Positions 48,365 through 57,899 of a stretch of DNA of 64,000 nucleotides are shown one piece after another. Location of the stretch: positions 558,001-622,000 of the forward strand of contig BPUI01000003.1 in NCBI GenBank assembly GCA_019973575.1, written 5' to 3'. Positions within the stretch are counted from its first letter, which is position 1, and each line of letters opens with the position of its first letter. The position numbers and the translations under genes were made by a program. Below the pieces are notes generated by a model that was not told the origin of the DNA, searched no databases, and saw only the letters and a program-made list of their open reading frames with translations. The DNA comes from Gemmatimonadetes bacterium T265. GTDB lineage: Bacteria; Gemmatimonadota; Gemmatimonadetes; Gemmatimonadales; Gemmatimonadaceae.

Positions 48365-49072
48365 ATGAACCGGTCGTTCCTCTTCAAGGCCGCTTCGGCG
48401 GTCGCCACGCTCTCGTTCGCGGCGACGGCGGGCGCGCAGACGTTCGCCAACACGCTCCAGACCGTCGGACAGGCGCAGATCTCCTCGGGCGGCGCCGGCA
48501 GCGGCCAGCCGCTGTTCATCGACTTTCTGAGCGGGGTCCCGTTCCCGGTCACGCCCGGCAACGGCGCGCCGGGCAACGTGGTCACGGGTGCGGCCACGGG
48601 CGTGTTCACGAGCGTCGCGCCGTTCACGAACGGCACGATCCAGGACCTCGAGGTCGGCGGGGGCGGCTCGCCCACGACGACGAACCCGGGGGGGAACGAG
48701 GCGACGTTCATGACCATCGGCGGCTACACGTTCACGCTCGGCAGCGCGCCGAACGGCTCGACGTTCGGCCCGATCTCCTTGACGGACCGGGCGGGCGGGG
48801 CGATCGCCTCGTTCGCGGTGTTCGGCACGGTGACGGGGCCCGGGTTCACGGGGCCGACGACGTACGAGGGGTCGTTCTCGACGCAGTTCGTGGGCGAGAC
48901 GGCGGCGCAGGTGTTCAACCAGATCAACAACGGCGGGACGCCGATCGTGACGTTCTCGGCGAACTTCGGGGCGCCGGTGAGCACGGTGCCGGAGCCGTCG
49001 ACGTACGCGCTGCTCGCCACGGGCATCGGCGCGCTCGGGCTCGCCGCCCGCCGCCGCCGCGCGAACGCGTAA
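48365..49072 (+). CDS. PEP-CTERM sorting-domain protein
   Basis: 235 residues. Signal peptide MNRSFLFKAASAVATL... ending at AGAQ (about residue 24). The mature part is rich in Gly, Thr, Ser and Phe with a repeated beta-strand character and no Cys. The C-terminus is textbook: VPEPSTYALLATG, a short hydrophobic helix, then AARRRRANA. Proteins with this tail are cut and anchored or released by an exosortase in bacteria with an outer membrane and extracellular polysaccharide. The role of the body is unknown. A strong hairpin follows at 49141. It is divergent from the NRPS operon and probably not part of it. Confidence 0.92.
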   Translation: MNRSFLFKAASAVATLSFAATAGAQTFANTLQTVGQAQISSGGAGSGQPLFIDFLSGVPFPVTPGNGAPGNVVTGAATGVFTSVAPFTNGTIQDLEVGGGGSPTTTNPGGNEATFMTIGGYTFTLGSAPNGSTFGPISLTDRAGGAIASFAVFGTVTGPGFTGPTTYEGSFSTQFVGETAAQVFNQINNGGTPIVTFSANFGAPVSTVPEPSTYALLATGIGALGLAARRRRANA

Positions 49073-49140
49073 TCCGAGCGCGTAACCCCGACGTATCACC
49101 CAACGCACCGCCCGGCCGCCCTCCCCCGCGGGTCGAGCCG

Positions 49141-49179
49141 ACGAACGGGACGGACGCTGGTGGCGTCCGTCCCGTTCGT
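49141..49179 (+). terminator. Hairpin terminator after the PEP-CTERM gene
   Basis: A perfect 17-base-pair stem (49141-49157 with 49163-49179) closes a 5-base loop (TGGTG), 69 bases after the stop codon. There is no T-run, as is common in very GC-rich genomes. Confidence 0.8.
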
Positions 49180-49259
49180 GCGTCGCGGGCGAGATTGCGC
49201 ACGGCGTGGGCGCGCGAGGCGTCCCGCGGCGCCGCTCTCTCTTTCCCGGCAGGTCATTC

Positions 49260-49706
49260 GTGCGAACTTCGGTCACTCTTCCCGCACTCCTCCTCACCAC
49301 CTTCGCCGCCGGCCTGACGGTTGGGGCCGCGGTCGGCCGACGCGACCGCGCCCCGGTCGACCCGCGGCAGGCGCCCCGCGTGTTCGAGTTGCGCACGTAC
49401 ACGACCGCGCCCGGCCGCCTGCCCGCGCTCCAGGCCCGCTTCCGCGGGCACACGCTCGGCCTTTTCGCGCGGCACGGGATGACGAACGTCGGCTACTGGG
49501 TCCCGCAGGACTCGGCGCACGCACAGAACACGCTCGTGTACCTGCTCGCGCACCCGAGCCGTGAGGCGGCCCGTCAGAGCTGGGCGGCCTTCGGGCAGGA
49601 CCCGGAGTGGCAGCGCGTGCAGGCCGCGTCCGAGGCCGACGGCAAGATCGTCGAGCACGTCGAGTCCGTATTCCTCGACCCGACCGACTTCTCGCCGTTG
49701 CGTTAG
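49260..49706 (+). CDS. NIPSNAP-family protein with N-terminal signal or anchor
   Basis: 148 residues from GTG at 49260, chosen because it begins right before a hydrophobic segment (LPALLLTTFAAGLTVGAAVG) typical of a signal or membrane anchor. The rest is a NIPSNAP/dimeric alpha-beta-barrel domain: FELRTYTTAPGRLPAL, RHGMTNVGYWVP, NTLVYLLAHPSREAA, SWAAFGQDPEWQ. NIPSNAP proteins have no firmly assigned reaction. It sits alone between a terminator hairpin and a palindrome, convergent with gltB. Confidence 0.85.
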   Translation: MRTSVTLPALLLTTFAAGLTVGAAVGRRDRAPVDPRQAPRVFELRTYTTAPGRLPALQARFRGHTLGLFARHGMTNVGYWVPQDSAHAQNTLVYLLAHPSREAARQSWAAFGQDPEWQRVQAASEADGKIVEHVESVFLDPTDFSPLR

Positions 49707-49707
49707 T

Positions 49708-49731
49708 CGCCCGTCCGGCGCCGGACGGGCG
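49708..49731. terminator. Bidirectional palindromic terminator between the NIPSNAP gene and gltB
   Basis: A perfect 24-base GC-rich palindrome begins two bases after the NIPSNAP stop codon and lies 15 bases from the gltB stop. The symmetric hairpin would serve both convergent genes. Confidence 0.65.
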
Positions 49732-49745
49732 TTCGGCGGCGCGTC

Positions 49746-52700
49746 CTACGCCGCGCTCCGCCGCCGCCGCGTCGCGACCGCCGGAGGTGCGGGTGCGACG
49801 GGGACGGGCGTGGCCGGGACGGGGGTGAGGGGCGGGGGCGGCGCGGGACCGCGCCGCCCGGCCTCGCGCAGGTAGGCGGCCCGGATCGCCGCCACGTGCG
49901 CCCCCGCGTCGCGCGGCTCCACGCGCCGGAACCGCGCGCCGGCCGCGGCCCAGTCGTCGAGCAGGGCGCGGGCGCGCGCGCTCCCGGTCGCCGCGAGGTG
50001 CTCGGCGAGCAGCGCGCGCACCACCTCGTCGTCCTCGGCCCCGAGCGCGCCGACGAGCACGAGGTCGTGGTTGACGCGCCCGGCGAGCGACTCCGTCTCG
50101 TCGAGCACGTACGCGACGCCGTTCGACATGCCCGCGCCGAAGTTGCGCCCGGTGCGCCCGAGCACCGCGACGATGCCGCCCGTCATGTACTCGCAGCAGT
50201 GGTTGCCCGCGCCCTCGACGACCGCGACCGCGCCGGAGTTGCGCACGGCGAATCGGTCGCCCGCCTGCCCCGCGGCGAAGAGGCGCCCGCGCGTCGCGCC
50301 GTAGAGCGCCGTGTTGCCGAGGATCATCTGCCGGTGCGCCGCGGCCGCGTAGCCCGCGCCGGCGAAGGGGCGCACGGCGACCGTCGCGCCGTTCAGCCCC
50401 TTCCCGAGATAGTCGTTCGCCTCGCCTTCGAGCGCGAGGTGCATCCCGGCGATGGCGAACGCGCCGAAGCTCTGCCCCGCGGTCCCCGCGAAGTCGAGCC
50501 GCAGGTGGCCGGCGGGAAGGCCGGCGTCGCCGTGGCGCTCGGCGATCCATCCCGCCACGCGGGCGCCGGCGGCGAGGTGGTGGTTGTGGATGGCGTACCG
50601 GCCCGCGAACGCGCGCCCCGCGGCCAGCGCGGGCGCGGCGTCACGCAGGATGGCGTCGTCGAGCGTCTCGCCGTGCGTGCGCGCGGCGCGCTCCGCGGCC
50701 GCCGAGGTCGTGCGGCGCGGCGACTCGCCCGCCCGTTCGGCCCGTGTCAGCAGCAGCGAGAGGTCGAGCATCGCGGAGCGCGGCACCTCGGGGTGGTCGG
50801 CGCGCTCGAGCAGGTCGGTCCGGCCGACGATCTCGTCGACCGTGCGCGCGCCCAGCCGGGCGAGCAGCCGCCGCACCTCCTCGGCCACGTTGGTGAAGAA
50901 GGCGATCGCGTGCTCGGGGCGGCCGGCGTACTTCGCGCGCAGGTCGTCGCGCTGCGTGGCGATGCCGGTCGGGCACGTGTTGTTATGGCACTGCCGGGCC
51001 ATCGCGCAGCCGATCGCGACGAGCGCCGCCGTGCCGAAGCCGAACGCCTCCGCGCCTAACAGCGCGCCGACGACGACGTCGCGCCCCGTCTTGAAGCCGC
51101 CGTCGACGCGCAGCTCGACGCGGTGGCGCAGCCCGCTGCGGACGAGCACCTGCTGTGCCTCCGCCAGCCCCAGCTCCCACGGCGAGCCGGCGTGCTTGAT
51201 GGAGGAGAGCGGCGACGCGCCCGTGCCGCCGTCGTGGCCGCCGATCAGGACGTAGTCGGCGTACGCCTTCGCGACGCCCGCGGCGACCGTGCCCACGCCC
51301 GCCTGCGCGACGAGCTTTACGCCGACGCGGGCCCGGGGGTTCACGGCGCGCAGGTCGTAGACGAGCTGCGCGAGGTCCTCGATCGAGTAGATGTCGTGGT
51401 GCGGCGGCGGGGATATGAGCGACACGCCGGGCACCGCGTGGCGGAGCCGGGCGATGAGCGCCGTGACCTTGTGCGCGGGGAGCTGCCCGCCCTCGCCCGG
51501 CTTCGCGCCCTGGACGATCTTGATCTCCAGCTCGTCGGCGCGCGCGAGGTACTCGGTCGTCACGCCGAAGCGCGCGGAGGCGACCTGCTTGATGCGGTTG
51601 TCGCGTCGCTCGCCGCGAGGACCCGGCGCCCAGAGCGCGGGGTCCTCGCCGCCCTCGCCCGAGTTGGCGCGCGCGCCGATCGCGTTCATCGCCTCGCCTA
51701 ACGTGGCGTGCGCCTCGGGCGAGAGGGAGCCGAGCGACATCGCCGAGACGATGAAGCGGCGGCGGATCTCCTCCATCGGCTCGACGTCGTCGAGCGGGAC
51801 GCCCCCGCCCGGGGGCTCGCGGAATCGGAGCAGGTCGCGCGGGTAGGCGGGGCGCCGGTGGTCCTGCGCGTCGCGGAAGCCCGCCCACGCCGCGGCGCGC
51901 TTCTCGGCCGCAGCTGCGCCGTCGGCGGGGGGGGCGTCGCCCGCGGCGCCGGCGCGCGCGGCGCGCCCCGCGCCCACGGCCTGCTGCAGCGCGACCGCGG
52001 CCGTCGGCGCCCACGCGTGGGTCTCGCTCTCCTTGCGGTAGCGCACGCGCCCGTAGTCGGGGAGCGCGTCGCCGGCCGCGCCGCCCCCCGCCGCGCCGTC
52101 GGCGGGGAAGGCCTGCGCGTGCCAGCCGAGCACGTCCTCGCCGACCTCGCGGAAGCCGATGCCGCCTAACGGTGAGACGGTGCCGGTGAGGCAGCGGTCG
52201 ACCACCTCGGCGCCGAGCCCGATCGCCTCGAAGATCTGCGCGCCGCAGTACGACGAGAGCGTGGAGATCCCCATCTTCGCGAGGATCTTCAGCAGCCCCT
52301 TCTCGAGCGCCGAGCGCATGCGCGCCTGCGCCTCGGCGGGCGCGGGGCGCTCGCCCTCGTCGGCACCGCGGCGGCCGTGGTCGGGCGCTTCGGCGAAGAT
52401 CGACGCGACGGACGCCATGGCGAGCCACGGGTACACCGCCTCCGCGCCGTAGCCGACGAGCGTCGCCGCCTGGTGCGCGTCGACCACGTCGCCCGACTCG
52501 ACGACGAGTCCGACGCGTGCGCGCAGGCACTTGCGCCCGAGGTGGTGGCGCACCGCGCCGAGGGCGAGCAGCGAGGGGACGGGTGCCCGGTCGGGCCCCG
52601 CGCCGCGGTCGCTGACGACGAGGATCCGCGCCCCGCGCTGCACCGCGCGCTCGGCCGCGCGGCAGCACGCGTCGAGCGCGCGCTCGAGTCCCTCCGGCCC

Positions 52701-54566
52701 CTCGGCCGCGGGCCAGGTCGCGTCTAACGTGGCGCACGGGAAACCCGGCGTCGCGCGCAGCGCCGCCATCTCGCCGGGGAGCAGGACGGGGTGCTCGACG
52801 CGCAGCATGCGCGCGTAGTGCGGCCGCTCCTCGAGCGGCGACCCGCGCCGGCCGAGGTGCATGCGCAGCGACATCACCACGGACTCGCGGAGCGAGTCGA
52901 TGGGCGGGTTGGTGACCTGCGCGAAGCGCTGGCGCAGGTACGCCGACACCGGGCGCGGCACGCGCGCGAGTGGGGCGATCGGCGTGTCGTCGCCCATGCT
53001 CCACACCGCGTCGGCGCCCGTGGCGCCCATCGGTTCCAGCACGAGGCGCAGCTCCTCGAACCCGAGCCCGAACGTCCGCTGGAGCGGCCGCAGCTCGGCG
53101 TGCGGCACGACGTCCGGCGGCTCGCCCGCCGTCGACGGGAGCGTGACCATGTGCCGCGCGATCCACTGCGCGTACGGCTGGCGCGCGGCGACCTCGCGCT
53201 TGGCCGCGAGGTTGCGCACGATCCGTTGCCCGACGGTGTCGACGACGAGCACCCCGCTCGGCCCGAGCTTCCCGGTCTCGACGACGTCGCCGGGGTCGAA
53301 GTCGGCGATGCCGACTTCGGAGCCCGCGACGACGAGGCCGTCCGCGCGGATCTTGTACCGGCACGGCCGGAGCCCGTTGCGGTCGAGCGAGACCGCCACC
53401 ACGCGCCCGTCGGAGTAGGCGAGCGCCGCCGGCCCGTCCCACGGCTCGATGACGCACTGCTGGTACTCGTAGAATGCGCGGATTGCCGGCTCGACCTCGG
53501 GGAGGCGCTCCCACGCTTGCGGGACGAGCGTCATCAGTGCGTGGACCGGCGAGCGCCCGGCGCGCACGAGGAGTTCGAGCGCGTTGTCGAGGCTGGCCGA
53601 GTCGCTGCCGCCCGGGACGATGACGTCGCGGAGTCGCTCGATGCGCTCGCCGAACACGCTCGCTTCGAGCATTTCGCGGCGCATCGCAAAGGCGTTGCGG
53701 TTGCCCCAGAGCGTGTTGATCTCGCCGTTGTGGGCGAGCAGCCGAAACGGCTGCACGAGCTCCCAGCGTGGCGCGGTGTTCGTCGCGTAGCGCTCGTGGA
53801 AGACGGTGATCGCCGTGGCGTACGCGGGGTCGACGAGGTCCGGGTAGAACGCCGGCAGGCGCACGCCACTCAGCAGTGCCTTGTAGACGACCGTGCGGCA
53901 GGAGAACGACGCGCAGTAAAAGGGGGCGATCCCGTCGGCCGCGGCGCGCAACTCCATCTCGCGCCGCGCGAGGTAGAGGGCGCGCTCCCACGTGTCGTCG
54001 TCCACGGGTTGGCCGCCGGGACCGACGGGGCGTCCGACGATGATCTGACGTACGGCGGGGCGCGACGCCTGCGTGGACGGGGCGAGCACGCCCGGCTCGA
54101 CCGGCACGTCGCGCCAGGCGAGGTAAGGGATCGCGTCGCGGGCGAGGACGCGTTCGACGAGGGCGCGCGCGCGCTCGCGCGCCGCTGGCGCGCCGGGGAC
54201 GAAGAACATCCCGACGGCGAAGGGCACGGCCGGGTCGGCGATCGCGGGCACGTCGCGCCGCAGCAGGGCGGTCGGTACCTGGGTGAGCACGCCTGCGCCG
54301 TCGCCCGCGTGGTCGGCGCCCGCGGCACCGCGGTGGGCCATGCGCGCGAGGGCCTCGAGGCCGATCGCGAGGGCGTCGTGCGAGCGGGTGCCGTCCCGCC
54401 GGGCGACGAAGCCAGTGCCACAGGCGTCGCGTGGCGCCCACGGGCTCAGCGGGCCGTCGTCGTCGAGGTCGGCGCGACGCGCGTGGCGTGCGGCGATGAG
54501 GCCGTCCACGGGACGGTCGCCGGGCCGTACAGCGTTCTCACGGGCACGCCGGTCATTGATCGCCAT
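49746..54566 (-). CDS. gltB: Glutamate synthase large subunit
   Basis: About 1606 residues. ATG at 54566 is preferred over a longer frame because GGAGGAG lies just before it. The enzyme makes two glutamates from glutamine and 2-oxoglutarate. In order: a propeptide of 48 residues, then the class-II glutaminase domain starting at Cys49 (DACGTGFVARRDG); a central domain; the FMN/2-oxoglutarate-binding barrel (GANSGEGGEDP-like block, KPGEGGQLPAHKV, SPPPHHDIYSIEDL, GGHDGGTGASPLSSI); the 3Fe-4S cluster cysteines in GCAMARQCHNNTCPTG; and the C-terminal GltB beta-helix (GGIVAVLGRTGRNFGAGMSNG). No gltD small-subunit gene is adjacent in this window. Confidence 0.95.
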   Translation of the reverse strand: MAINDRRARENAVRPGDRPVDGLIAARHARRADLDDDGPLSPWAPRDACGTGFVARRDGTRSHDALAIGLEALARMAHRGAAGADHAGDGAGVLTQVPTALLRRDVPAIADPAVPFAVGMFFVPGAPAARERARALVERVLARDAIPYLAWRDVPVEPGVLAPSTQASRPAVRQIIVGRPVGPGGQPVDDDTWERALYLARREMELRAAADGIAPFYCASFSCRTVVYKALLSGVRLPAFYPDLVDPAYATAITVFHERYATNTAPRWELVQPFRLLAHNGEINTLWGNRNAFAMRREMLEASVFGERIERLRDVIVPGGSDSASLDNALELLVRAGRSPVHALMTLVPQAWERLPEVEPAIRAFYEYQQCVIEPWDGPAALAYSDGRVVAVSLDRNGLRPCRYKIRADGLVVAGSEVGIADFDPGDVVETGKLGPSGVLVVDTVGQRIVRNLAAKREVAARQPYAQWIARHMVTLPSTAGEPPDVVPHAELRPLQRTFGLGFEELRLVLEPMGATGADAVWSMGDDTPIAPLARVPRPVSAYLRQRFAQVTNPPIDSLRESVVMSLRMHLGRRGSPLEERPHYARMLRVEHPVLLPGEMAALRATPGFPCATLDATWPAAEGPEGLERALDACCRAAERAVQRGARILVVSDRGAGPDRAPVPSLLALGAVRHHLGRKCLRARVGLVVESGDVVDAHQAATLVGYGAEAVYPWLAMASVASIFAEAPDHGRRGADEGERPAPAEAQARMRSALEKGLLKILAKMGISTLSSYCGAQIFEAIGLGAEVVDRCLTGTVSPLGGIGFREVGEDVLGWHAQAFPADGAAGGGAAGDALPDYGRVRYRKESETHAWAPTAAVALQQAVGAGRAARAGAAGDAPPADGAAAAEKRAAAWAGFRDAQDHRRPAYPRDLLRFREPPGGGVPLDDVEPMEEIRRRFIVSAMSLGSLSPEAHATLGEAMNAIGARANSGEGGEDPALWAPGPRGERRDNRIKQVASARFGVTTEYLARADELEIKIVQGAKPGEGGQLPAHKVTALIARLRHAVPGVSLISPPPHHDIYSIEDLAQLVYDLRAVNPRARVGVKLVAQAGVGTVAAGVAKAYADYVLIGGHDGGTGASPLSSIKHAGSPWELGLAEAQQVLVRSGLRHRVELRVDGGFKTGRDVVVGALLGAEAFGFGTAALVAIGCAMARQCHNNTCPTGIATQRDDLRAKYAGRPEHAIAFFTNVAEEVRRLLARLGARTVDEIVGRTDLLERADHPEVPRSAMLDLSLLLTRAERAGESPRRTTSAAAERAARTHGETLDDAILRDAAPALAAGRAFAGRYAIHNHHLAAGARVAGWIAERHGDAGLPAGHLRLDFAGTAGQSFGAFAIAGMHLALEGEANDYLGKGLNGATVAVRPFAGAGYAAAAHRQMILGNTALYGATRGRLFAAGQAGDRFAVRNSGAVAVVEGAGNHCCEYMTGGIVAVLGRTGRNFGAGMSNGVAYVLDETESLAGRVNHDLVLVGALGAEDDEVVRALLAEHLAATGSARARALLDDWAAAGARFRRVEPRDAGAHVAAIRAAYLREAGRRGPAPPPPLTPVPATPVPVAPAPPAVATRRRRSAA

Positions 54567-54684
54567 CGGTCTCCTCCGGGGTGCCGCGTCCCGTGCCTCC
54601 GCGCGACGTGCGCGCAGTTGCATCATTATGCACGTCCCGGGTCGTTGGTCAACGCACTCCCTGAGCGGGTGCGCTAGTCGAACA

Positions 54685-54734
54685 AACACGAAGCGGTTCG
54701 GACGCGCCTATTTGCGTCCGAACCGCTTCGTGTT
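54685..54734 (-). terminator. Long hairpin terminator downstream of the PLP enzyme gene
   Basis: A perfect 21-base-pair inverted repeat (54685-54705 with 54714-54734) around an 8-base loop lies about 75 bases after the stop of the gene ending at 54810. The minus-strand exit reads GTGTTTGTTCG, slightly T-rich. It is much longer than needed for a terminator. Confidence 0.75.
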
Positions 54735-54809
54735 GTGCCGTCTTCGTCGGGGTCCCCGACGGCTGCCGATCGCTGGTCTGGTCGGCAGCCGGTGGTCTGC
54801 CTCGCGCGG

Positions 54810-56276
54810 TTACCGGCTGCGCGCCTCGCGGGGCCGGGCGGCGAGGGTGGCGCGCGCCTCGGCCACCGCGTCGATCATCAGGGCCGCCGCCTCGCGCGCC
54901 TGCTCGACCGTGTGGTCCGCCTGCACCTGCATGCGGAACCGCGCCGCGCGCACGCCGACCGCCGGGAACTCGACCAGGTTGGCGAACAGCCCGCGGCGGA
55001 GTACCCCGCCGCTGGCGAGGCGGGCGAGCGGCGTGTGCCCGATGAGCACGGGCACGACCGCGGACGGATCGCCCAGGCACGGCAGCCCCTCCCCGGCGAG
55101 CGCGTCGCGCAGGGCGTGCACGTTGGTCATGAGCTGCGCGCGCCGCCGCTCCCCCTCCTCCGACCGCACGATGCGGAGCGCCTCACGGACAGTCGCGACC
55201 TGGATCGGCGACATCGCGTTCGAGAAGGTGTACGGGCCGCCGTACGCCTCGATGTACGAGCGGACGCTCGCGTGCCGCGTCGCGACGAAGCCGCCGTTGG
55301 ACGCGAACGTCTTCGAGAACGCGCCCATGACCAGGTCAATCTCGCCGAGCACCCCCGAGCGGCCGACGTGGCCCGTACCGCCCGGCCCGAGCGCGCCGAA
55401 GTCGTGCGCGACATCGACGAACAGGGTCGCCTGGTACTCGCGGCAGACCGCCTGCATCGCGCGCAGGTCCGGCGAGTCGGAGTCCATCGAGAAGAGCCCC
55501 TCGGTGATCGCGAGAATGCCGTTCCGGGTGTCGTTCGCGCGGATGTCGGCGAGCGCGCGCCGCAGCGCTTCGACGCTGAGGTGTTCGACGCGGCGGATGT
55601 TCTGCGTCGCGGCCCCGGCGCCGGTCTGCAGCGACGCGTGCGCGAGGCGGTCCATCACGATGTGGTCGTCGGGCCGGACGAGCGCGGTGACGGCGCCGAA
55701 GGCCGCGCCCCAGCCCGACGAGAAGAGAACGACGTGCTCCATCCGGAGCGCCTCGCCGAGGTCCGCCTCCAGCGCGCGCGAAAGGTCGGAGCGGCCCTGC
55801 AGGGCCGCCGAGCCGCCGCTGTGCACCCCGTAGCGGCGGATTGCCGCCATCGCGGCTTCGTGCACCGACGGGTGCGACGCGAGCGAGAGGTAGTCCTGGG
55901 TCGCGAAGTTGAGCCCCTCGCGGACCGGCCCGTCGACGCCGCGCTCGGCCTCGGCTCCGGCCACCGGTCCCACGGGGCCGGCGACGGCGCGGGCGTAGGG
56001 CCAGACCTCGGCGGCCTGGCGGGCCGCGATCCACGGTACGATCGGCGCGGTGCGGGCCACGAGATCGGGGCCGGATGGTCGCGCGAATTCCGCGAAGCTC
56101 CCCCGCAGCGGGTCGACCCCACCCGGCACACCGGACGGCAGTGGTGCGGGGGTCGCCGCGGGCAGCCCCACCGAGGCGGCCGGAGGAGTGAGCGCCGGGG
56201 CATCGAATAGCGGGGCATCGAATGCCGGGGTGGCGGGCCGGACGGGGTGGGGCGACGGAGCGGCGGTCGGCGGCAC
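54810..56276 (-). CDS. Alpha-oxoamine synthase-like PLP enzyme (KBL/BioF/SPT family)
   Basis: The core of about 390 residues follows the fold-type I alpha-oxoamine synthase plan: NFATQDYLSLASHPSV, HSGGSAALQGRSDL, LFSSGWGAAFGAV, ITEGLFSMDSDSPDL, FVDVAHDFGALGPGGTGHVG (PLP-binding Asp and His) and GAFSKTFASNGGF (PLP Lys). The family condenses an amino acid with an acyl-CoA, as in serine palmitoyltransferase, BioF or KBL. Which one cannot be told here. The start is uncertain: the frame is open to 56540, and the first 70-100 residues from GTG 56276 are Pro/Ala-rich with no fold. No biotin or sphingolipid genes are adjacent. Confidence 0.78.
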   Translation of the reverse strand: MPPTAAPSPHPVRPATPAFDAPLFDAPALTPPAASVGLPAATPAPLPSGVPGGVDPLRGSFAEFARPSGPDLVARTAPIVPWIAARQAAEVWPYARAVAGPVGPVAGAEAERGVDGPVREGLNFATQDYLSLASHPSVHEAAMAAIRRYGVHSGGSAALQGRSDLSRALEADLGEALRMEHVVLFSSGWGAAFGAVTALVRPDDHIVMDRLAHASLQTGAGAATQNIRRVEHLSVEALRRALADIRANDTRNGILAITEGLFSMDSDSPDLRAMQAVCREYQATLFVDVAHDFGALGPGGTGHVGRSGVLGEIDLVMGAFSKTFASNGGFVATRHASVRSYIEAYGGPYTFSNAMSPIQVATVREALRIVRSEEGERRRAQLMTNVHALRDALAGEGLPCLGDPSAVVPVLIGHTPLARLASGGVLRRGLFANLVEFPAVGVRAARFRMQVQADHTVEQAREAAALMIDAVAEARATLAARPREARSR

Positions 56277-56708
56277 GGCGGACTCGGATGAGAGGACGGG
56301 GAGCGACGCGGCGAGAGAGCAATGCAAGTCTCGCGACGTACGAACGACACGGCGCGGCGGGCGGCGGTGCGGCTGCGAAGAGATTTCGCCATGAGCACAC
56401 GCCCGATGGCCGGGCAACGTCACACGCGGCGCCATACAGGACACCGCGGGGCGAGGACCGACCGACTCCCCGACAGAAGGATCGACACCACGGCAGTGGT
56501 GCCGTGTGACACAGCGCACATATTTCCGGTACTCTGTCATGTTGGAAACGGGGGTGCGCTTCGGTCGTCGTGCTCGCGAGTGTGCGGCACGTCACATAAT
56601 CGGTGCGGTAAAACTCTGGCACTCGCCGTGACTGTGTACGCGCGACCCACCCGCGACTACACCAACGCCGCGGCCCGCTACCTTTCGGTGTTCTCCCCCT
56701 TGACTCAC
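56277..56708. other. Divergent intergenic region between the PLP enzyme and the PAS/GGDEF gene
   Basis: Roughly 430 bases, less GC-rich than the flanking genes, especially 56320-56640. Both flanking frames stay open into it, but the residues read are not protein-like. It should carry both promoters. I see no clear operator repeat. Confidence 0.5.
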
Positions 56709-57683
56709 ATGGTTCACGCGGTTCACGCCCACCCCGCCCCAGTTCGTCCCGACGGCGTCCGTCTCTCCGGGTGGGAGGATGCGGCCGTGCACGGCAGCGA
56801 TCCGGCCGAGGCTCGTCTCTACGGCGTGCTCGGGGCCTTGTCGGCGCTCACGGTGCAACTGGACACCGGGGGAAACATTACGTACGCCAACGACGCCTTC
56901 CTCGACGCGACCGGGTGGGCACGTGCGGAGGTCCTCGGCGCCGAGTGGAGCGACGGCTTCGTACCCGCGACCTGTGAAACGCGGGCTCTCATCGTAGAGG
57001 CGCTCGCGGGTCGAACGGCCCGTGGGAACGGCGAGCTGTTCACGCGACACGGCGACCTACGCCGCGTGGCGTGGGAGGTGGTCGGCTTGCGCGACTCGGC
57101 CGGGCACGTGTCGGGTGTTGTGTGCATCGGGCGCGACGTGACGGACGAACGGCGTGTGGCGCTTGAGCGCATGCGGCTCGCGCGCGAACTGGCTACGCGG
57201 GTCGATCGCGACGCGTTGACGGGACTCCTCAACCGTCACGGCTTCTTCCGCGAGACGGCGCACGCGGTCCGGGTCGCGGCGCGGACGCGGCGCGTCGACG
57301 CGATGCTGTGTGTTCGACTCGAGGGCCTTGCGGCGATCTACGCTGCCCACGGGGCGGCGGAGGGCGACGACGCGGTGTGCGGGGTGGCGGAGGTCCTGCG
57401 CGCGGTCGTGCGGGATTCGGACGTCGTCGCGCGCTTGGACGCCGACATGTTCGTCGTCTACGCCGTCGGCACGGGGACGCCGCAGCACGGCGCCGCCGCG
57501 GCCGCCCGGGTACGAGCGGCGTTCGAGCGGCACGACGCCCGCGCGCGCGCGGGCGGGCGGACGTTCGACGTCACCTACGTCGTCGGGGTCGCCGAGCGCG
57601 AGCCGGGGGACGCCGCAGAGGCCTGGCTGGCAAGGGCGGCCATGGCCGCGACGGTACCCGTGCGCGCCGGGGAACTCGCGTAA
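56709..57683 (+). CDS. PAS domain protein with degenerate GGDEF domain
   Basis: 324 residues from ATG 56709; the frame is open further upstream, but the PAS fold begins near residue 40. PAS: LSALTVQLDTGGNITYAND, FLDATGWARAEVLG, then VVCIGRDVTDERR (the PAC end). GGDEF: DALTGLLNRHGFF is intact, but the active-site GGDEF loop reads RLDADMF. The catalytic Gly-Gly pair is missing, so diguanylate cyclase activity is unlikely and the domain probably has a binding or signalling role. No receiver or membrane segment is seen. A hairpin follows at 57733. The gene appears to stand alone. Confidence 0.82.
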   Translation: MVHAVHAHPAPVRPDGVRLSGWEDAAVHGSDPAEARLYGVLGALSALTVQLDTGGNITYANDAFLDATGWARAEVLGAEWSDGFVPATCETRALIVEALAGRTARGNGELFTRHGDLRRVAWEVVGLRDSAGHVSGVVCIGRDVTDERRVALERMRLARELATRVDRDALTGLLNRHGFFRETAHAVRVAARTRRVDAMLCVRLEGLAAIYAAHGAAEGDDAVCGVAEVLRAVVRDSDVVARLDADMFVVYAVGTGTPQHGAAAAARVRAAFERHDARARAGGRTFDVTYVVGVAEREPGDAAEAWLARAAMAATVPVRAGELA

Positions 57684-57732
57684 GTGGGTCGGCCGGGGCT
57701 ACGAGCGCGCCGGCCTTCTCAACAGACACTTC

Positions 57733-57771
57733 GCGCCGTGTTGGGGCCGGTTGCCCACCCCAACGCGGCGC
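57733..57771 (+). terminator. Hairpin terminator after the PAS/GGDEF gene
   Basis: A 14-base-pair stem with one mismatch (57733-57746 with 57758-57771) and an 11-base loop, 50 bases after the stop codon. Confidence 0.6.
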
Positions 57772-57899
57772 GTCGCGCATCCAAGCGTTGCGTTGACGCC
57801 GGCATACTTGGACGGCAATATTGCTCGATGTGATCGGCAGATTGCCGTAGAGAGATGCCGGTCGGTGTCGCTCCCATGCTCGTTCTGTCCGGAGTTCTC

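Noticed and set aside
49746-54566. gltB as part of the NRPS cluster
   Set aside because: It is separated by two plus-strand genes and terminator hairpins, and it is a housekeeping nitrogen-assimilation gene.
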